Source of the DNA: JBCCQL01 sp039414355
GTDB lineage: Bacteria; Planctomycetota; Planctomycetia; Pirellulales; Lacipirellulaceae
Direction of reading: 5' to 3'
NCBI GenBank assembly: GCA_039414355.1
Contig: JBCDJN010000007.1
Span: 18,559-82,558, forward strand
Length of the DNA: 64,000 nt
A model generated the notes under the pieces. That model made no database searches, had not been told where the DNA came from, and was given only the letters and a program-made list of their open reading frames with translations. Positions within the stretch are counted from its first letter, which is position 1; the number at the start of each line of letters is the position of its first letter. Below are positions 1 to 8,244 of this stretch, in pieces. Both the position numbers and the translations under genes were made by a program.

Positions 1-9
1 ACTGAACCA

Positions 10-384
10 ATGCCGTTGAGCCACTGCCCGAACTGCGGAGTACGCCTTCCGCGAATTATCGATGCCTATTGCGCGCATTGCCAGGAACCACTTGCCGCGG
101 CAGCAGAGGCAGCCCAAGCGGAAGACGAATCGCGAGATGATCCCTGCGGGAATGACAACTCTCCTCTGCCTGTTGGGCTCCTTGTAGCCGCGGTCTGCGT
201 CTTCCTATTTCTCCCGGTTGGCTTAGCGATCGGCCTGGTAACGGGCGCCTTTGGACTGGCGATGCTCGTGACAGCTGCCCAGCCAGGTCGCTCTCGAAAG
301 GTCGATAGGATCGCCGTTGCGCTGCTCCTACTCACAGCGTCAGCGTGGTGCCTCGGACTCTTGGGGGTGCTGCTCGGCAGGTGA
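10..384 (+). CDS. Small zinc-ribbon membrane protein
   Basis: Protein of 124 residues. The N-terminus has two CxxC pairs (CPNC near residues 6-9 and CAHC near 21-24), the pattern of a short zinc ribbon. An acidic linker follows, then two or three hydrophobic segments (about residues 52-90 and 100-122) that should span the membrane. This zinc-ribbon-plus-helices layout is common in small bacterial proteins of unknown role. Nothing in the sequence shows a catalytic function. It ends 4 bases before the stop codon of the convergent GH18 gene. The ATG at position 10 is the only sensible start, but the upstream context lies outside the window. Confidence 0.7.
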   Translation: MPLSHCPNCGVRLPRIIDAYCAHCQEPLAAAAEAAQAEDESRDDPCGNDNSPLPVGLLVAAVCVFLFLPVGLAIGLVTGAFGLAMLVTAAQPGRSRKVDRIAVALLLLTASAWCLGLLGVLLGR

Positions 385-388
385 AAAA

Positions 389-1516
389 CTACTCGCGCAG
401 GGGCCACGCCTTGTCCGCCGCCCGCAGCAGCCAGTGGGTACCGTCGTTCATTCGGTCGTGGTGCACGGCCCAGTAGAAGAGCCCACGGTAGCCCTGCTCC
501 TTCGCCCACTTCGCCTTTTGATCGACCGAGTTACGGTCGTCGTAGGCGATGATCAGCGGCTTCTCGTCCGGCGGGCTGAGCCACGGCGCCCGGCTCTGGT
601 CGTCCCACTCGGCGAGCCAGTCGCGGCCCACCAATTGGCGGACCTGCGAAAAGCTCAGCGTGCCGTGCTTCTTGCGGTCGTCGGGAGAGAGTGGCGCGTA
701 ACGTTCACGCACCGGAAACGCCCGGGCGTAGAGCGGGACGCCGACCACGAGCTTCTCCTTTGGCACGCCGCGGTCCTTGTGCCAGTACTGCATCGCCGCC
801 GCGACGCTCCGCGACGCCCTCTCCGGGTCCTTGGGCGAAGGCAAGAGCGGCGCGTGGTGGCCGGCCGACTGCGACCACGGACCGGCCATGTCGTAGGTCA
901 TCACGTGCAGCCAATCGAGCCGGCCCATCACGGCGCCCGTATCGATCCACTTGCCGAAGAAGCCCGCGTAGCTGACCGCCGCCGTCAGCAGGTACGGGTC
1001 TTCCCGCTTCTGGCTCGCCGCGAGGCGATCGAGCGAGCCACGCAACACCGCGACCAGGGCGACAAAGCCGGTTCGGCCCGCGCGGTCGCGGGGGAACTCC
1101 CAGTCGATGTCCACGCCGTCGTAGCCGTTCTTGGCCACGATCGATGTGACCGCCTGCACGTACTCAACAAGCGCCTTGCGAGACGCGGTCACCTTCGCCA
1201 ATCCCAGCGCGGTCTTCCCGCCGCCAAGGCTTAGCAGGACCTTCACGTTGTTCTTGTGGGCCGCGTCGGTCAGCTCCTTGCTGGGCACGCGCTCGCCGGT
1301 GATCGGCTTGCCGTTCTCGTCGGTCACCAGGAACGCGTGGCAGAGGTGCGTGAAGTGCTGCCACGGGAGCTGACTCACCGGGAACTCCGCCGCCGCCGCG
1401 TAGTAGCCAATCGCCAACCGCTGCGACTCACCGGCCACGCTTCGCCCGGCAACTCCAAGTACGAGAACGGACAGGACGCTGGCGATGATCCAACGGCGGG
1501 GAATGCGGGTCGGCAT
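389..1516 (-). CDS. Exported glycoside hydrolase family 18 (chitinase-like) protein
   Basis: 375 residues. The N-terminus is a signal peptide (MPTRIPRRW followed by a hydrophobic stretch to about residue 28). The GH18 signature DGVDIDWE lies at residues 133-140, so E140 is the expected acid catalyst with D136 and D138 in place. The SLGGG strand (residues 96-100) is the other conserved GH18 motif. The family cleaves beta-1,4-GlcNAc polymers or related substrates by substrate-assisted catalysis. No carbohydrate-binding module is seen, so the exact substrate is open. The open frame extends upstream to 1711, but that part is low complexity and lacks a signal, so the ATG at 1516 is preferred. Confidence 0.88.
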   Translation of the reverse strand: MPTRIPRRWIIASVLSVLVLGVAGRSVAGESQRLAIGYYAAAAEFPVSQLPWQHFTHLCHAFLVTDENGKPITGERVPSKELTDAAHKNNVKVLLSLGGGKTALGLAKVTASRKALVEYVQAVTSIVAKNGYDGVDIDWEFPRDRAGRTGFVALVAVLRGSLDRLAASQKREDPYLLTAAVSYAGFFGKWIDTGAVMGRLDWLHVMTYDMAGPWSQSAGHHAPLLPSPKDPERASRSVAAAMQYWHKDRGVPKEKLVVGVPLYARAFPVRERYAPLSPDDRKKHGTLSFSQVRQLVGRDWLAEWDDQSRAPWLSPPDEKPLIIAYDDRNSVDQKAKWAKEQGYRGLFYWAVHHDRMNDGTHWLLRAADKAWPLRE

Positions 1517-1727
1517 GATTGTCGCGATTGTCGGGGGCGGATGGGGCGTAGCGGACCGGCGTTTCCTTCCGCCCGGCGATTGTAGCCTGCGTGCGGCGAC
1601 CGCGCCTGGCACGCCGCGGTGAGCCGCCGCCGCTGCTACGTCCGGAACTTGTGCCTTTCCTATCGACCAGCGCGGCTGCGGGGACGATGCTCTTTGGCGA
1701 GTACCTTCCAACCAGCCGAGGCGAGCG

Positions 1728-3407
1728 ATGGCGGCTTACGACGCGGTGGTGATTGGCGGCGGGCACAACGGTTTGGTTTGTGCGGGATATCTGGCCCGGG
1801 CCGGCAAACGCGTTTGCGTGCTCGAGCGACGCCACGTGCTCGGCGGCTGCGCGACAACCGAAGAGCTGTGGCCCGGCTACAAGGTTTCGACCGCCGCCTA
1901 CGTCATCAGCCTGTTCCTGCCGCAGATCATCCGCGACCTCAAGCTCAAGGAGAACGGGCTGGAGGTGCTGCCGCGGAACCCCTCGAGTTTCACGCCCCTG
2001 CCCTCCGGCGAGAGCCTGCTGCTGGGCCCGGACGAAGAACTCTGCCGGCGAGAGATCGGCAAGTTCAGCGCGAAAGACGTGGACGCGTACCCCAATTATG
2101 AGTCACTGCTGGAGCGTGTGGCGGCGGTGCTCGAACCCACGCTCAGCGAAGCCGCGCCCGACCTGCCGACGCTGCCCGCCAGTTGGCGCCGCACCGGTTG
2201 GGCGAAGAAGCTCCGCGACGCCCGCAAGGCGTGGCGGCTTCAATCGGCGATGAAACGGCTGGGCGAGGACCAGCCGGCCGCCATTGAGCTGCTGACCGGC
2301 GCCGCGCGGCCGATCCTCGAGCGGTGGTTCGAGAGCGAAGTGCTCAAGGCGACGCTGGCGACCGACGCGATCATCGGCGCCTTCACCTCCATCAGCTCGC
2401 CCGGCAGCGCGTACGTGCTGCTGCATCACGTGATGGGCGAAGCGGGTGGCGCCCGCGGCGTGTGGGGCTACGTCCGCGGCGGCATGGGCGGCTTGGCCGA
2501 AGCGCTGGCGAAGACGGCGATCGAGCTCGGCGTGGAGATCCGCCGCGAGGCGCCCGTGGCGTCGATCAACATCGCCGGCGGTAAGACGGTGGGAGTCACG
2601 CTGCAAAGTGGCGACGTGATCGAGGCCCCCATCGTCGCCTCGAGCGTGGACGCGCACCTCACCTTCGAGAAGTTCTGCCAGCCCAGCGACCTGCCGGAGA
2701 ACTTCCGCACGGCCGTGGCGAACATCGACTACGCCTCGGCGAGCATGAAGATCAACCTCGCGTTGGCGGAGCCACCCAACTTCACGGCACGGCCTTCCAC
2801 CAGTGGCGAAGTCCTGCCGCACCACCACGGCACGATGCACGTGGGGCCGACGATGGACTACCTGGAACGCGCCTACGACGACGCGAAGTACGGCCGGCCC
2901 GCGAGCGAGCCGATCCTTGAGATGACGATGGCGACCAGCGTGGACGACACCATTGCGCCGGCGGGGAAGCACCTGCTTTCGCTCTTTGTGCAGTACGCGC
3001 CTTACAACGTGCTGCCAGGCGCACCGAGTGGCAGCGGTGCTGCTCCGGGCGCTGACGCTACCGGCTCGCCTGCGCCGGAGAACTGGGATGCGATTAAAGA
3101 CGGCTTCGCGGATCGCTGCATCGCGAAGCTCGCCGAGTACGCGCCGAACGTGCCGGCCGCCATCGAGCACCGGCAGGTGCTCAGCCCGCTCGACCTGGAG
3201 CGGACCTACGGCATCACCGGCGGCAACATCATGCAGGGGGCGATGAACGCCAACCAGTTATTCGCCTTCCGCCCCGTGCCCGGCTGGGCGGATCACCGGT
3301 CGCCGGTTCAGGGCCTCTATCTTTGCGGCGCCGCGAGCCACCCCGGCGGCGGCGTGATGGGCGCCTGCGGCCGCAACGCCGCGGCGGAGATCCTGCGAGA
3401 CGCGTAG
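1728..3407 (+). CDS. FAD-dependent oxidoreductase, phytoene desaturase/PYROXD2-like
   Basis: 559 residues. A Rossmann dinucleotide-binding motif is at the very N-terminus (VVIGGGHNGLVCAGYLARAG, residues 7-26), followed by the ER...GGCA element that contacts FAD. The C-terminus has the conserved flavin-binding end (GLYLCGAASHPGGGV, then a GACGRNAA helix). Length and motifs fit the NAD(P)/FAD-dependent oxidoreductases grouped with phytoene desaturases, and resemble PYROXD2 more than true carotenoid desaturases. No carotenoid genes are adjacent, so the substrate is unknown. It stands alone between the GH18 gene (divergent) and a small exported protein. Confidence 0.85.
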   Translation: MAAYDAVVIGGGHNGLVCAGYLARAGKRVCVLERRHVLGGCATTEELWPGYKVSTAAYVISLFLPQIIRDLKLKENGLEVLPRNPSSFTPLPSGESLLLGPDEELCRREIGKFSAKDVDAYPNYESLLERVAAVLEPTLSEAAPDLPTLPASWRRTGWAKKLRDARKAWRLQSAMKRLGEDQPAAIELLTGAARPILERWFESEVLKATLATDAIIGAFTSISSPGSAYVLLHHVMGEAGGARGVWGYVRGGMGGLAEALAKTAIELGVEIRREAPVASINIAGGKTVGVTLQSGDVIEAPIVASSVDAHLTFEKFCQPSDLPENFRTAVANIDYASASMKINLALAEPPNFTARPSTSGEVLPHHHGTMHVGPTMDYLERAYDDAKYGRPASEPILEMTMATSVDDTIAPAGKHLLSLFVQYAPYNVLPGAPSGSGAAPGADATGSPAPENWDAIKDGFADRCIAKLAEYAPNVPAAIEHRQVLSPLDLERTYGITGGNIMQGAMNANQLFAFRPVPGWADHRSPVQGLYLCGAASHPGGGVMGACGRNAAAEILRDA

Positions 3408-3521
3408 CGGATCGTGTGGGCTAGGCTTGTCGTAGCGCCGCGCCGTCTTTCGACGCCGGTCGCTCCGATTGAGCCGCCTGCACGCGTTGTGGCGGCCGCC
3501 CAAAGCCGGCGAGGCCCAGCG

Positions 3522-4307
3522 ATGATCCGAAAGCTCATCCTTCGTATTTTCATCGGCGGCGCGGCGTGCGCGTTGCTGGCAATCGGCGCGGCCACCTGCG
3601 CCGGGTTGATGGCGATGTCGCGGCCGAGCTTCTACTCGGCTGCCCTCGACCGAACGCTTAGCGAAGCCGAGGCGGACGCCGCCCTCGACGAGATTGAGCT
3701 CGCGATCGACGCGCTAGGCCTGTTCATCGCCACCGACGCCGAGCAGATCGCGCAGCTCAACGCGCTCCCCGAGGAAGCCCTCGCCGACGCCAAGTGGGGC
3801 CAACGCTCGGCGGCGGGCCGTCTGCCGGAGGCGATTGCCGCGCTCAAGGGCTACTCGGACGACGACTTCACGAAGTGCTCCTTCCGCCTCAGCCAGCGGC
3901 ACATCGACTCGTGGCTAAAGAAGGAGTGCGGCGGGGGAAGCAAGGAGTTGCGGAATCCTTGCGTCGCCCTGTCGGACGGGCTGATCAAGGTCGCCGCCAC
4001 GGTGGCGACGCCTGTGGGTGACCTTGTGGTGAGCTTCGACTTCGAGCTAGCCCAGTCTGACCCGGCCGACCTGTGCCTCGAACTGCACGCGCTGCGGATC
4101 GGCCGGTTGCCGCTCCCGGCGAAGACCCTGCTTCAGCAGCTAGTGAAGCTGAACCCCGATCTTCCCGCGGGCTTCACGCTGGACCTCGCCCAACAACGGC
4201 CGCGGCTGCACTTCACGGGCGTCCCCCGCGAGGCGAAGGTCTGGTTCGAAGACCTTCAAGTCACCGACGGCGAACTGCTTGTCTCGCTCCGCCGCGTCGG
4301 CGCTTGA
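3522..4307 (+). CDS. Hypothetical membrane-anchored protein
   Basis: 261 residues, family not recognised. The N-terminus (MIRKLILRIF then GGAACALLAIGAA) is a single hydrophobic segment acting as a signal anchor, with CAGLMAMS after it. The remainder is soluble and mixed alpha/beta, with no catalytic motif visible. A short Cys cluster (KKECGGGSKELRNPC) is near residues 134-149. The frame is open upstream to 3414, but the ATG at 3522 directly precedes the hydrophobic segment and is the better start. It follows the flavoprotein on the same strand after 114 bases and could be cotranscribed. Confidence 0.65.
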   Translation: MIRKLILRIFIGGAACALLAIGAATCAGLMAMSRPSFYSAALDRTLSEAEADAALDEIELAIDALGLFIATDAEQIAQLNALPEEALADAKWGQRSAAGRLPEAIAALKGYSDDDFTKCSFRLSQRHIDSWLKKECGGGSKELRNPCVALSDGLIKVAATVATPVGDLVVSFDFELAQSDPADLCLELHALRIGRLPLPAKTLLQQLVKLNPDLPAGFTLDLAQQRPRLHFTGVPREAKVWFEDLQVTDGELLVSLRRVGA

Positions 4308-4408
4308 CGCTGACGGGGAGCAGCCGGCTTTGACACCCCGGCGACGTCATAGGCACCTGGGGCAGCAAAAGTCCTGCGGGGGTAATCACCCTTCTTGGGA
4401 AGGAGATG

Positions 4409-4436
4409 GGGGGATGTTGGTGACGGGGGAGATGGC
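4409..4436. repeat. Left arm of a 28-base inverted repeat
   Basis: G-rich 28-base arm beginning GGGGGATGTTGG. Its reverse complement occurs at 4791-4818 with one mismatch (27 of 28). The two arms face each other around a single small ORF. Looser similarity continues a further ten or so bases outward on both sides. Confidence 0.8.
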
Positions 4437-4448
4437 GTGCAGACGGGG

Positions 4449-4772
4449 TTACGTGTGCGCGGGTGGTTCCCGCAACACTTCTCTGCACCATCCGATGTGA
4501 GCTTCGGAATCAGATCCAAAGCCGGCTGCCACAACGACATCACGCCAGTCGGTGCGCGCCAAATCGATCGCGGCTTGAAGGTTGGCGGGTTCTTCAAAGG
4601 CAAGCTTGATCAACGAGAAGCGAACTCTCTCCAGATCGATTGGCGTTGGGTCCTCTGTGAGTAGGACGCCAGACGATACTTGCTCGCGTAGGGCTTCACG
4701 TACGGAACCTTGCTGAGACATCGGCAGCAGATGCCTGCAGAGCTGCTCGGTACGGTCTGAGAGTTCGACCAC
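4449..4772 (-). CDS. Small hypothetical protein enclosed by inverted repeats
   Basis: 107 residues, no family recognised. The sequence looks coding: an amphipathic helical N-terminus, a central PIDLERVRFSLIKLAFEEP segment and few low-complexity runs. It has no signal peptide or membrane helix, so it is probably cytosolic. GTG at 4772 gives the longest form; ATG at 4721 gives a 90-residue form. The gene lies between the two arms of a near-perfect 28-base inverted repeat, which is unusual for the surrounding chromosome and suggests it may have arrived or been copied as a unit. Confidence 0.5.
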   Translation of the reverse strand: MVELSDRTEQLCRHLLPMSQQGSVREALREQVSSGVLLTEDPTPIDLERVRFSLIKLAFEEPANLQAAIDLARTDWRDVVVAAGFGSDSEAHIGWCREVLREPPAHT

Positions 4773-4790
4773 CCCTAGAACCGCCAGGCG

Positions 4791-4818
4791 GCCATCTCCC
4801 CCATCACCAACATCCCCC
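4791..4818. repeat. Right arm of the 28-base inverted repeat
   Basis: Reverse complement of 4409-4436 with one mismatch. It sits between the start of the small hypothetical gene and the stop codon of lysA at 4835. Confidence 0.8.
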
Positions 4819-4834
4819 TAATCCCCTTCTCAGA

Positions 4835-6106
4835 TCAGGCCCCAACCTCAACAGCCGCCGGGAACTCAACCGTGGCGAAGTAATCGTCCAGCGTCTCGGC
4901 TCGGCGGATTTGGCGGACGGTGCCGTCGGTCTGCAGCAGCAGCTCGGCGCTGCGTAGCCGACCGTTGTACTGGAAGCCCATCGAGTGGCCGTGGGCGCCG
5001 GCGTCGTGGATGATGAGCAGGTCGCCTTCTTTGGCTTCGGGCAGCTGCCGATCGATGGCGAACTTGTCGTTGTTCTCGCACAGGGCGCCAACCACGTCGA
5101 CGGTTTCCGTTGGCGCCGAGCTGTCCGCGCCCAGCACGCTGATGTGGTGGTACGCGCCGTACATGCCGGGCCGCATCAGGTTGGCCATGTTGGCGTCGCA
5201 ACCGATGTACTTCTTGTACGTCTCCTTGACGTTGATCACACGCGTAACGAGGTAACCAAACGGACCGGTGATGGCCCGGCCGTTCTCCATCAGGATGTTG
5301 GTGGGCGTCAGGTCCGCAGGGCCGAGGATCTGCTCGTACAGCTCACGCACGCCGTCGGCGAAGGCCGCGATGTCTAGCTCCTGGTCGTCCGGGTGATAGG
5401 CCACGCCGATGCCGCCGCCGAGGTTGATCGACTCGATCCGCACGCCGGTCTCTTGTTTGATGAGCACCGACAGCTCGAACAGCATCCGCGCCGTCTCCAG
5501 CAGCGACTCCACGCTCCGCTCGTTGGAGACCACCATCGTATGCAGGCCGAACCGCTTCACGCCCATCGCGGCCGCCTTGCGGTAGCCCTCGAGGATCTGC
5601 GGCCGGGTGCAGCCGAACTTCGCCTGGGCCGGGTCGCCGATGATGACGTTGCCCTGCTTCTCCGGGCCGGGGTTGAAGCGGAACGAGATGGAGTCCGGCA
5701 TCGGCCCGCCGGTCGCCTCGGGCAGCTTGTCGAGGTAGATCGGCGAGTCGAGGTTGATCACGGCGCCCAGCTCGTACGCCTTCCGCAGCTCTTGGGCGCT
5801 GGTGTTGTTCGACGTGAACATGACTGACTCGCCACGCAGGCCGATGCGGTCGCAGAGGACCAGCTCCGCCAGGCTCGAGCAGTCGGCGTCGGAGCCTTCT
5901 TCGCGCAAGAGCTGCATGATGTGAGGGTTGGGCGTCGCCTTCACCGCGAAGCACTGGCGGAAACCTTCGTTCCACGCGAACGCCGCACGGAGCTCCCGCA
6001 TCCGGGCGCGGATGCCCGCTTCGTCGTACAGGTGGAAGGGGGTGGGGTAGTCGGCGGCGATCTGTTCGATCTGCTCGCGGTCGAAAGGCAGGGTCTTATC
6101 GGCCAT
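4835..6106 (-). CDS. lysA: Diaminopimelate decarboxylase
   Basis: 423 residues, the usual length for LysA. It decarboxylates meso-diaminopimelate to L-lysine, the last step of the pathway, in the cytosol with PLP. The PLP lysine is K56 in FAVKATPN. The phosphate-binding glycine loop NLGGGIGVAYH follows mid-protein, and CENND near residue 343 matches the catalytic-cysteine CE(S/N)xD motif that completes the dimer active site. The fold-type III N-terminal barrel and C-terminal beta domain are both complete. Some related decarboxylases act on carboxynorspermidine or ornithine, but the motifs favour LysA. ATG start at 6106. Confidence 0.85.
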   Translation of the reverse strand: MADKTLPFDREQIEQIAADYPTPFHLYDEAGIRARMRELRAAFAWNEGFRQCFAVKATPNPHIMQLLREEGSDADCSSLAELVLCDRIGLRGESVMFTSNNTSAQELRKAYELGAVINLDSPIYLDKLPEATGGPMPDSISFRFNPGPEKQGNVIIGDPAQAKFGCTRPQILEGYRKAAAMGVKRFGLHTMVVSNERSVESLLETARMLFELSVLIKQETGVRIESINLGGGIGVAYHPDDQELDIAAFADGVRELYEQILGPADLTPTNILMENGRAITGPFGYLVTRVINVKETYKKYIGCDANMANLMRPGMYGAYHHISVLGADSSAPTETVDVVGALCENNDKFAIDRQLPEAKEGDLLIIHDAGAHGHSMGFQYNGRLRSAELLLQTDGTVRQIRRAETLDDYFATVEFPAAVEVGA

Positions 6107-6187
6107 GGCGGGGCGGGCGTTGGGGAGGGGGGATTCGATTCAATATGTTACGCGTGCGCCAGCGGGCTCGGCACCCCGCGTGCGCAA

Positions 6188-6215
6188 ATGCGGAGTTCGG
6201 ATTGCGGAATGCGGA
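6188..6215. repeat. Degenerate tandem heptamer repeat
   Basis: Four consecutive 7-base units of the form NNNCGGA (ATGCGGA, GTTCGGA, TTGCGGA, ATGCGGA) in the short gap between the glycosyltransferase stop and the lysA start. A related array is at 14162-14189. Confidence 0.7.
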
Positions 6216-6249
6216 ATGGCCCGCCCCCGCTAAACTGCCGGCTACCGGG

Positions 6250-7296
6250 CTACGACTGGTACATCGCGGCGTAGTCGCGAGCCGCTCGACCGATGGCGTA
6301 CCGCTTGGCAATGTCTGCCTGGGCGTTGGCGGCGAGCTGGGCGGCGTGGTCCGGTTCGGTTAGCAGGCGCTCGGTTGCGCGGGCCCGCTCCGCTCGGCCG
6401 CCGAGGGGCACGAGCAGGCCGGTCTCGTTGTTGACCACGGTTTGGCTCGCACCGGGCGTCTGATCGGCCACCACCGGCACGCCGGCGGCCATGGCTTCTA
6501 GCAGGGCGAGCGGCGGGGACTGCTCGTCGCCCGCGTGCCAGTAGACGTCGGCCGCCCCCAGCAGCCGAGGCAAGTCCGACCGCTCGCCGAGAAGCCGAAC
6601 GTGCTCCAAGTCGCTCGCCATGCGGGCGAACCGCGCGAGCGCCGGCAACTGCGGCCCGTCGCCAATGACGAGCACGCGGACCTCGTCGCGGAGCACCCGC
6701 ATCAAGTCGGCACACCACACGAGTTCCTTAACCCGCTTGCGGGGGAGCATCCGCGACACGATGGCGATTACCCGGGCCGAAGCGGGGAGTCGCAGTTCGG
6801 CGAGGAGCTGTTCTCGCGAAGCCTCGGCGGAAGCCGCCTCGGCGATGGGCACTCCTGGCGGAACGACGGTCGCCTCGGGGCCAAGGGCGTCAGCGACTTC
6901 GCTGCTCGGCGCCACGATCGCATCGGCTCGGCGGCGCCAACCCCGGTGGATCAAGCGGGCCCATGCCGGTTCGGCCGCACCCGCTCGGCCGACGGTGACC
7001 ACCAGCTTCGCGCTGCCCGCCGCCCACGCCCCGTAAGCGGCGGCGGTGGGCCCCCAGGCGTGAACAATCGCCGGCGCCGCTTGCCGGACCGCCCGGCGGA
7101 GCCGCCGGAGCGCTAGCGGATCGGCCGGCAGGCGCCGGCCGCAGCCCGGCTCAGCGTTGCTTGCTACTGGGCCGTCGAGGAGGCACCACTCCGCGTCGTA
7201 GCCGAGCGCCGCCAGCTCGCCCGCCACGCCCCGCGCTTGCGTGGCCAAGCCGCCAGGGCCGCCCGATTCGAGAACAAACAGAACCCGGTCAGCCAC
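6250..7296 (-). CDS. Glycosyltransferase family 4 (GT-B fold)
   Basis: 348 residues. The N-terminal domain starts with the typical RVLFVLESGGPGGLATQ glycine-rich loop. The C-terminal domain carries IAIVSRMLPRKR, VLVIGDGPQ and the donor-binding signature SPPLALLEAMAAGVPVVAD around residues 263-283, with the E-x7-E region that holds the nucleotide sugar. It probably transfers a sugar to a lipid or polysaccharide acceptor at the inner membrane; donor and acceptor are unknown. GTG start. It begins 3 bases after the stop codon of the phosphoribosyltransferase gene, so the two are very likely cotranscribed although their functions are unrelated. Confidence 0.85.
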   Translation of the reverse strand: MADRVLFVLESGGPGGLATQARGVAGELAALGYDAEWCLLDGPVASNAEPGCGRRLPADPLALRRLRRAVRQAAPAIVHAWGPTAAAYGAWAAGSAKLVVTVGRAGAAEPAWARLIHRGWRRRADAIVAPSSEVADALGPEATVVPPGVPIAEAASAEASREQLLAELRLPASARVIAIVSRMLPRKRVKELVWCADLMRVLRDEVRVLVIGDGPQLPALARFARMASDLEHVRLLGERSDLPRLLGAADVYWHAGDEQSPPLALLEAMAAGVPVVADQTPGASQTVVNNETGLLVPLGGRAERARATERLLTEPDHAAQLAANAQADIAKRYAIGRAARDYAAMYQS

Positions 7297-7299
7297 GCC

Positions 7300-7821
7300 T
7301 CACGGCCCCTCGCCGGGGTCAAGCGTCGCCACGTACGGCAGATTGCGATAGAGGTCGTTCAGGTCCAGGCCATAGCCAACCACGAACTTGTCCGGGATAT
7401 CGAAGGCGACGAAGTCGGGCTCTACCGACTTTGCCCCGCCGATCTGCTTGCGGAGCAACACCGCCGAGTGAAGGCTCGACGGGCGGCGACGCTGGAGCTG
7501 CTCAACAACCCCCGCCAGGGTCTGCCCCGTGTCAAAGATGTCGTCGACCACCACCACGTGGGAGCCACGCAGGTCTGGCAGCAACCGGTCGTCGATCTTC
7601 AGTTCGCCCTGCTGGTGCTTCGGGCCGCGGTAGCTGCGTGCTTGGATTAGCGCGAGGCGGAGCGGCAGGTCGAGGCGGCGGATCAGGTCGGCCACCATCG
7701 GCAGGCTGCCAGTGAGCACGCCCACCAGCACCAGCGGCGGCCGCGGGCAGACCGACTGCACATAGGCGGCCATGCGGTCGACCCCCTCTTCGATCTGCTC
7801 GGCGTTGAGAAGCGTTTCCAT
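7300..7821 (-). CDS. hpt: Hypoxanthine(-guanine) phosphoribosyltransferase
   Basis: 173 residues from the ATG at 7821; a GTG at 7845 would add 8 residues, but an AGGGA-like site precedes the ATG. The PRPP-binding motif VVVVDDIFDTGQTL is clear near residues 90-103, and the LVGVLTGSLPMVADL and ARSYRG segments match the HPRT core. The enzyme salvages hypoxanthine or guanine to IMP or GMP in the cytosol. It is the first gene of a tight pair with the glycosyltransferase. Confidence 0.88.
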   Translation of the reverse strand: METLLNAEQIEEGVDRMAAYVQSVCPRPPLVLVGVLTGSLPMVADLIRRLDLPLRLALIQARSYRGPKHQQGELKIDDRLLPDLRGSHVVVVDDIFDTGQTLAGVVEQLQRRRPSSLHSAVLLRKQIGGAKSVEPDFVAFDIPDKFVVGYGLDLNDLYRNLPYVATLDPGEGP

Positions 7822-8244
7822 GGCGTTCGTCCCTGCAAGCGGCACGTCAGTGTATGCCGCGACAGGCGAACACGACTACAGGGAGAAAAGCATCGCCAAG
7901 GCGGTGGCGAGCACGGCGAGCGAAGAGATGCTCGTCAACAGAAGTGAGGGAGCCGCAAGAACCCTCCGACCACCTGGCAGGCCGGATATCGTCTCGCAAT
8001 CGGTTATCTCATGATGCCGTCAATCAAAGCTGCTCCCCCCGGTGTCGTACTATGATCCGACGCCCGACGGCGGAGGGCTCTTGCGGCTCCCTCGTTGCGG
8101 CGGTTGCGGGCTGCCCGCTAACCACTACAACCGCGACAGTACGCACGCCAGCGGATCTGGTCAATGATTTCGCGCGCTAATTTGTTTTTTCTTCATAAAT
8201 CGGCAAGGCCGTCTCATTTTGAGCAGCTTGCCAAGCTACCATCG
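7822..8244. other. Non-coding gap with an inverted repeat
   Basis: No convincing gene between the stop of the propeller gene and the start of hpt. The only structure seen is the 23-base inverted repeat at 7946-7968 and 8071-8093, plus an AT-rich stretch near 8180-8215. Confidence 0.6.
7946..8093. repeat. Inverted repeat element, 23-base arms
   Basis: Arms at 7946-7968 and 8071-8093 are reverse complements at 22 of 23 positions. The core is GAGGGAGCCGCAAGA followed by CCCTCCG. The 102-base spacer holds no gene. It resembles a small non-autonomous repeat (MITE- or REP-like), but no target duplication was recognised. Confidence 0.7.
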
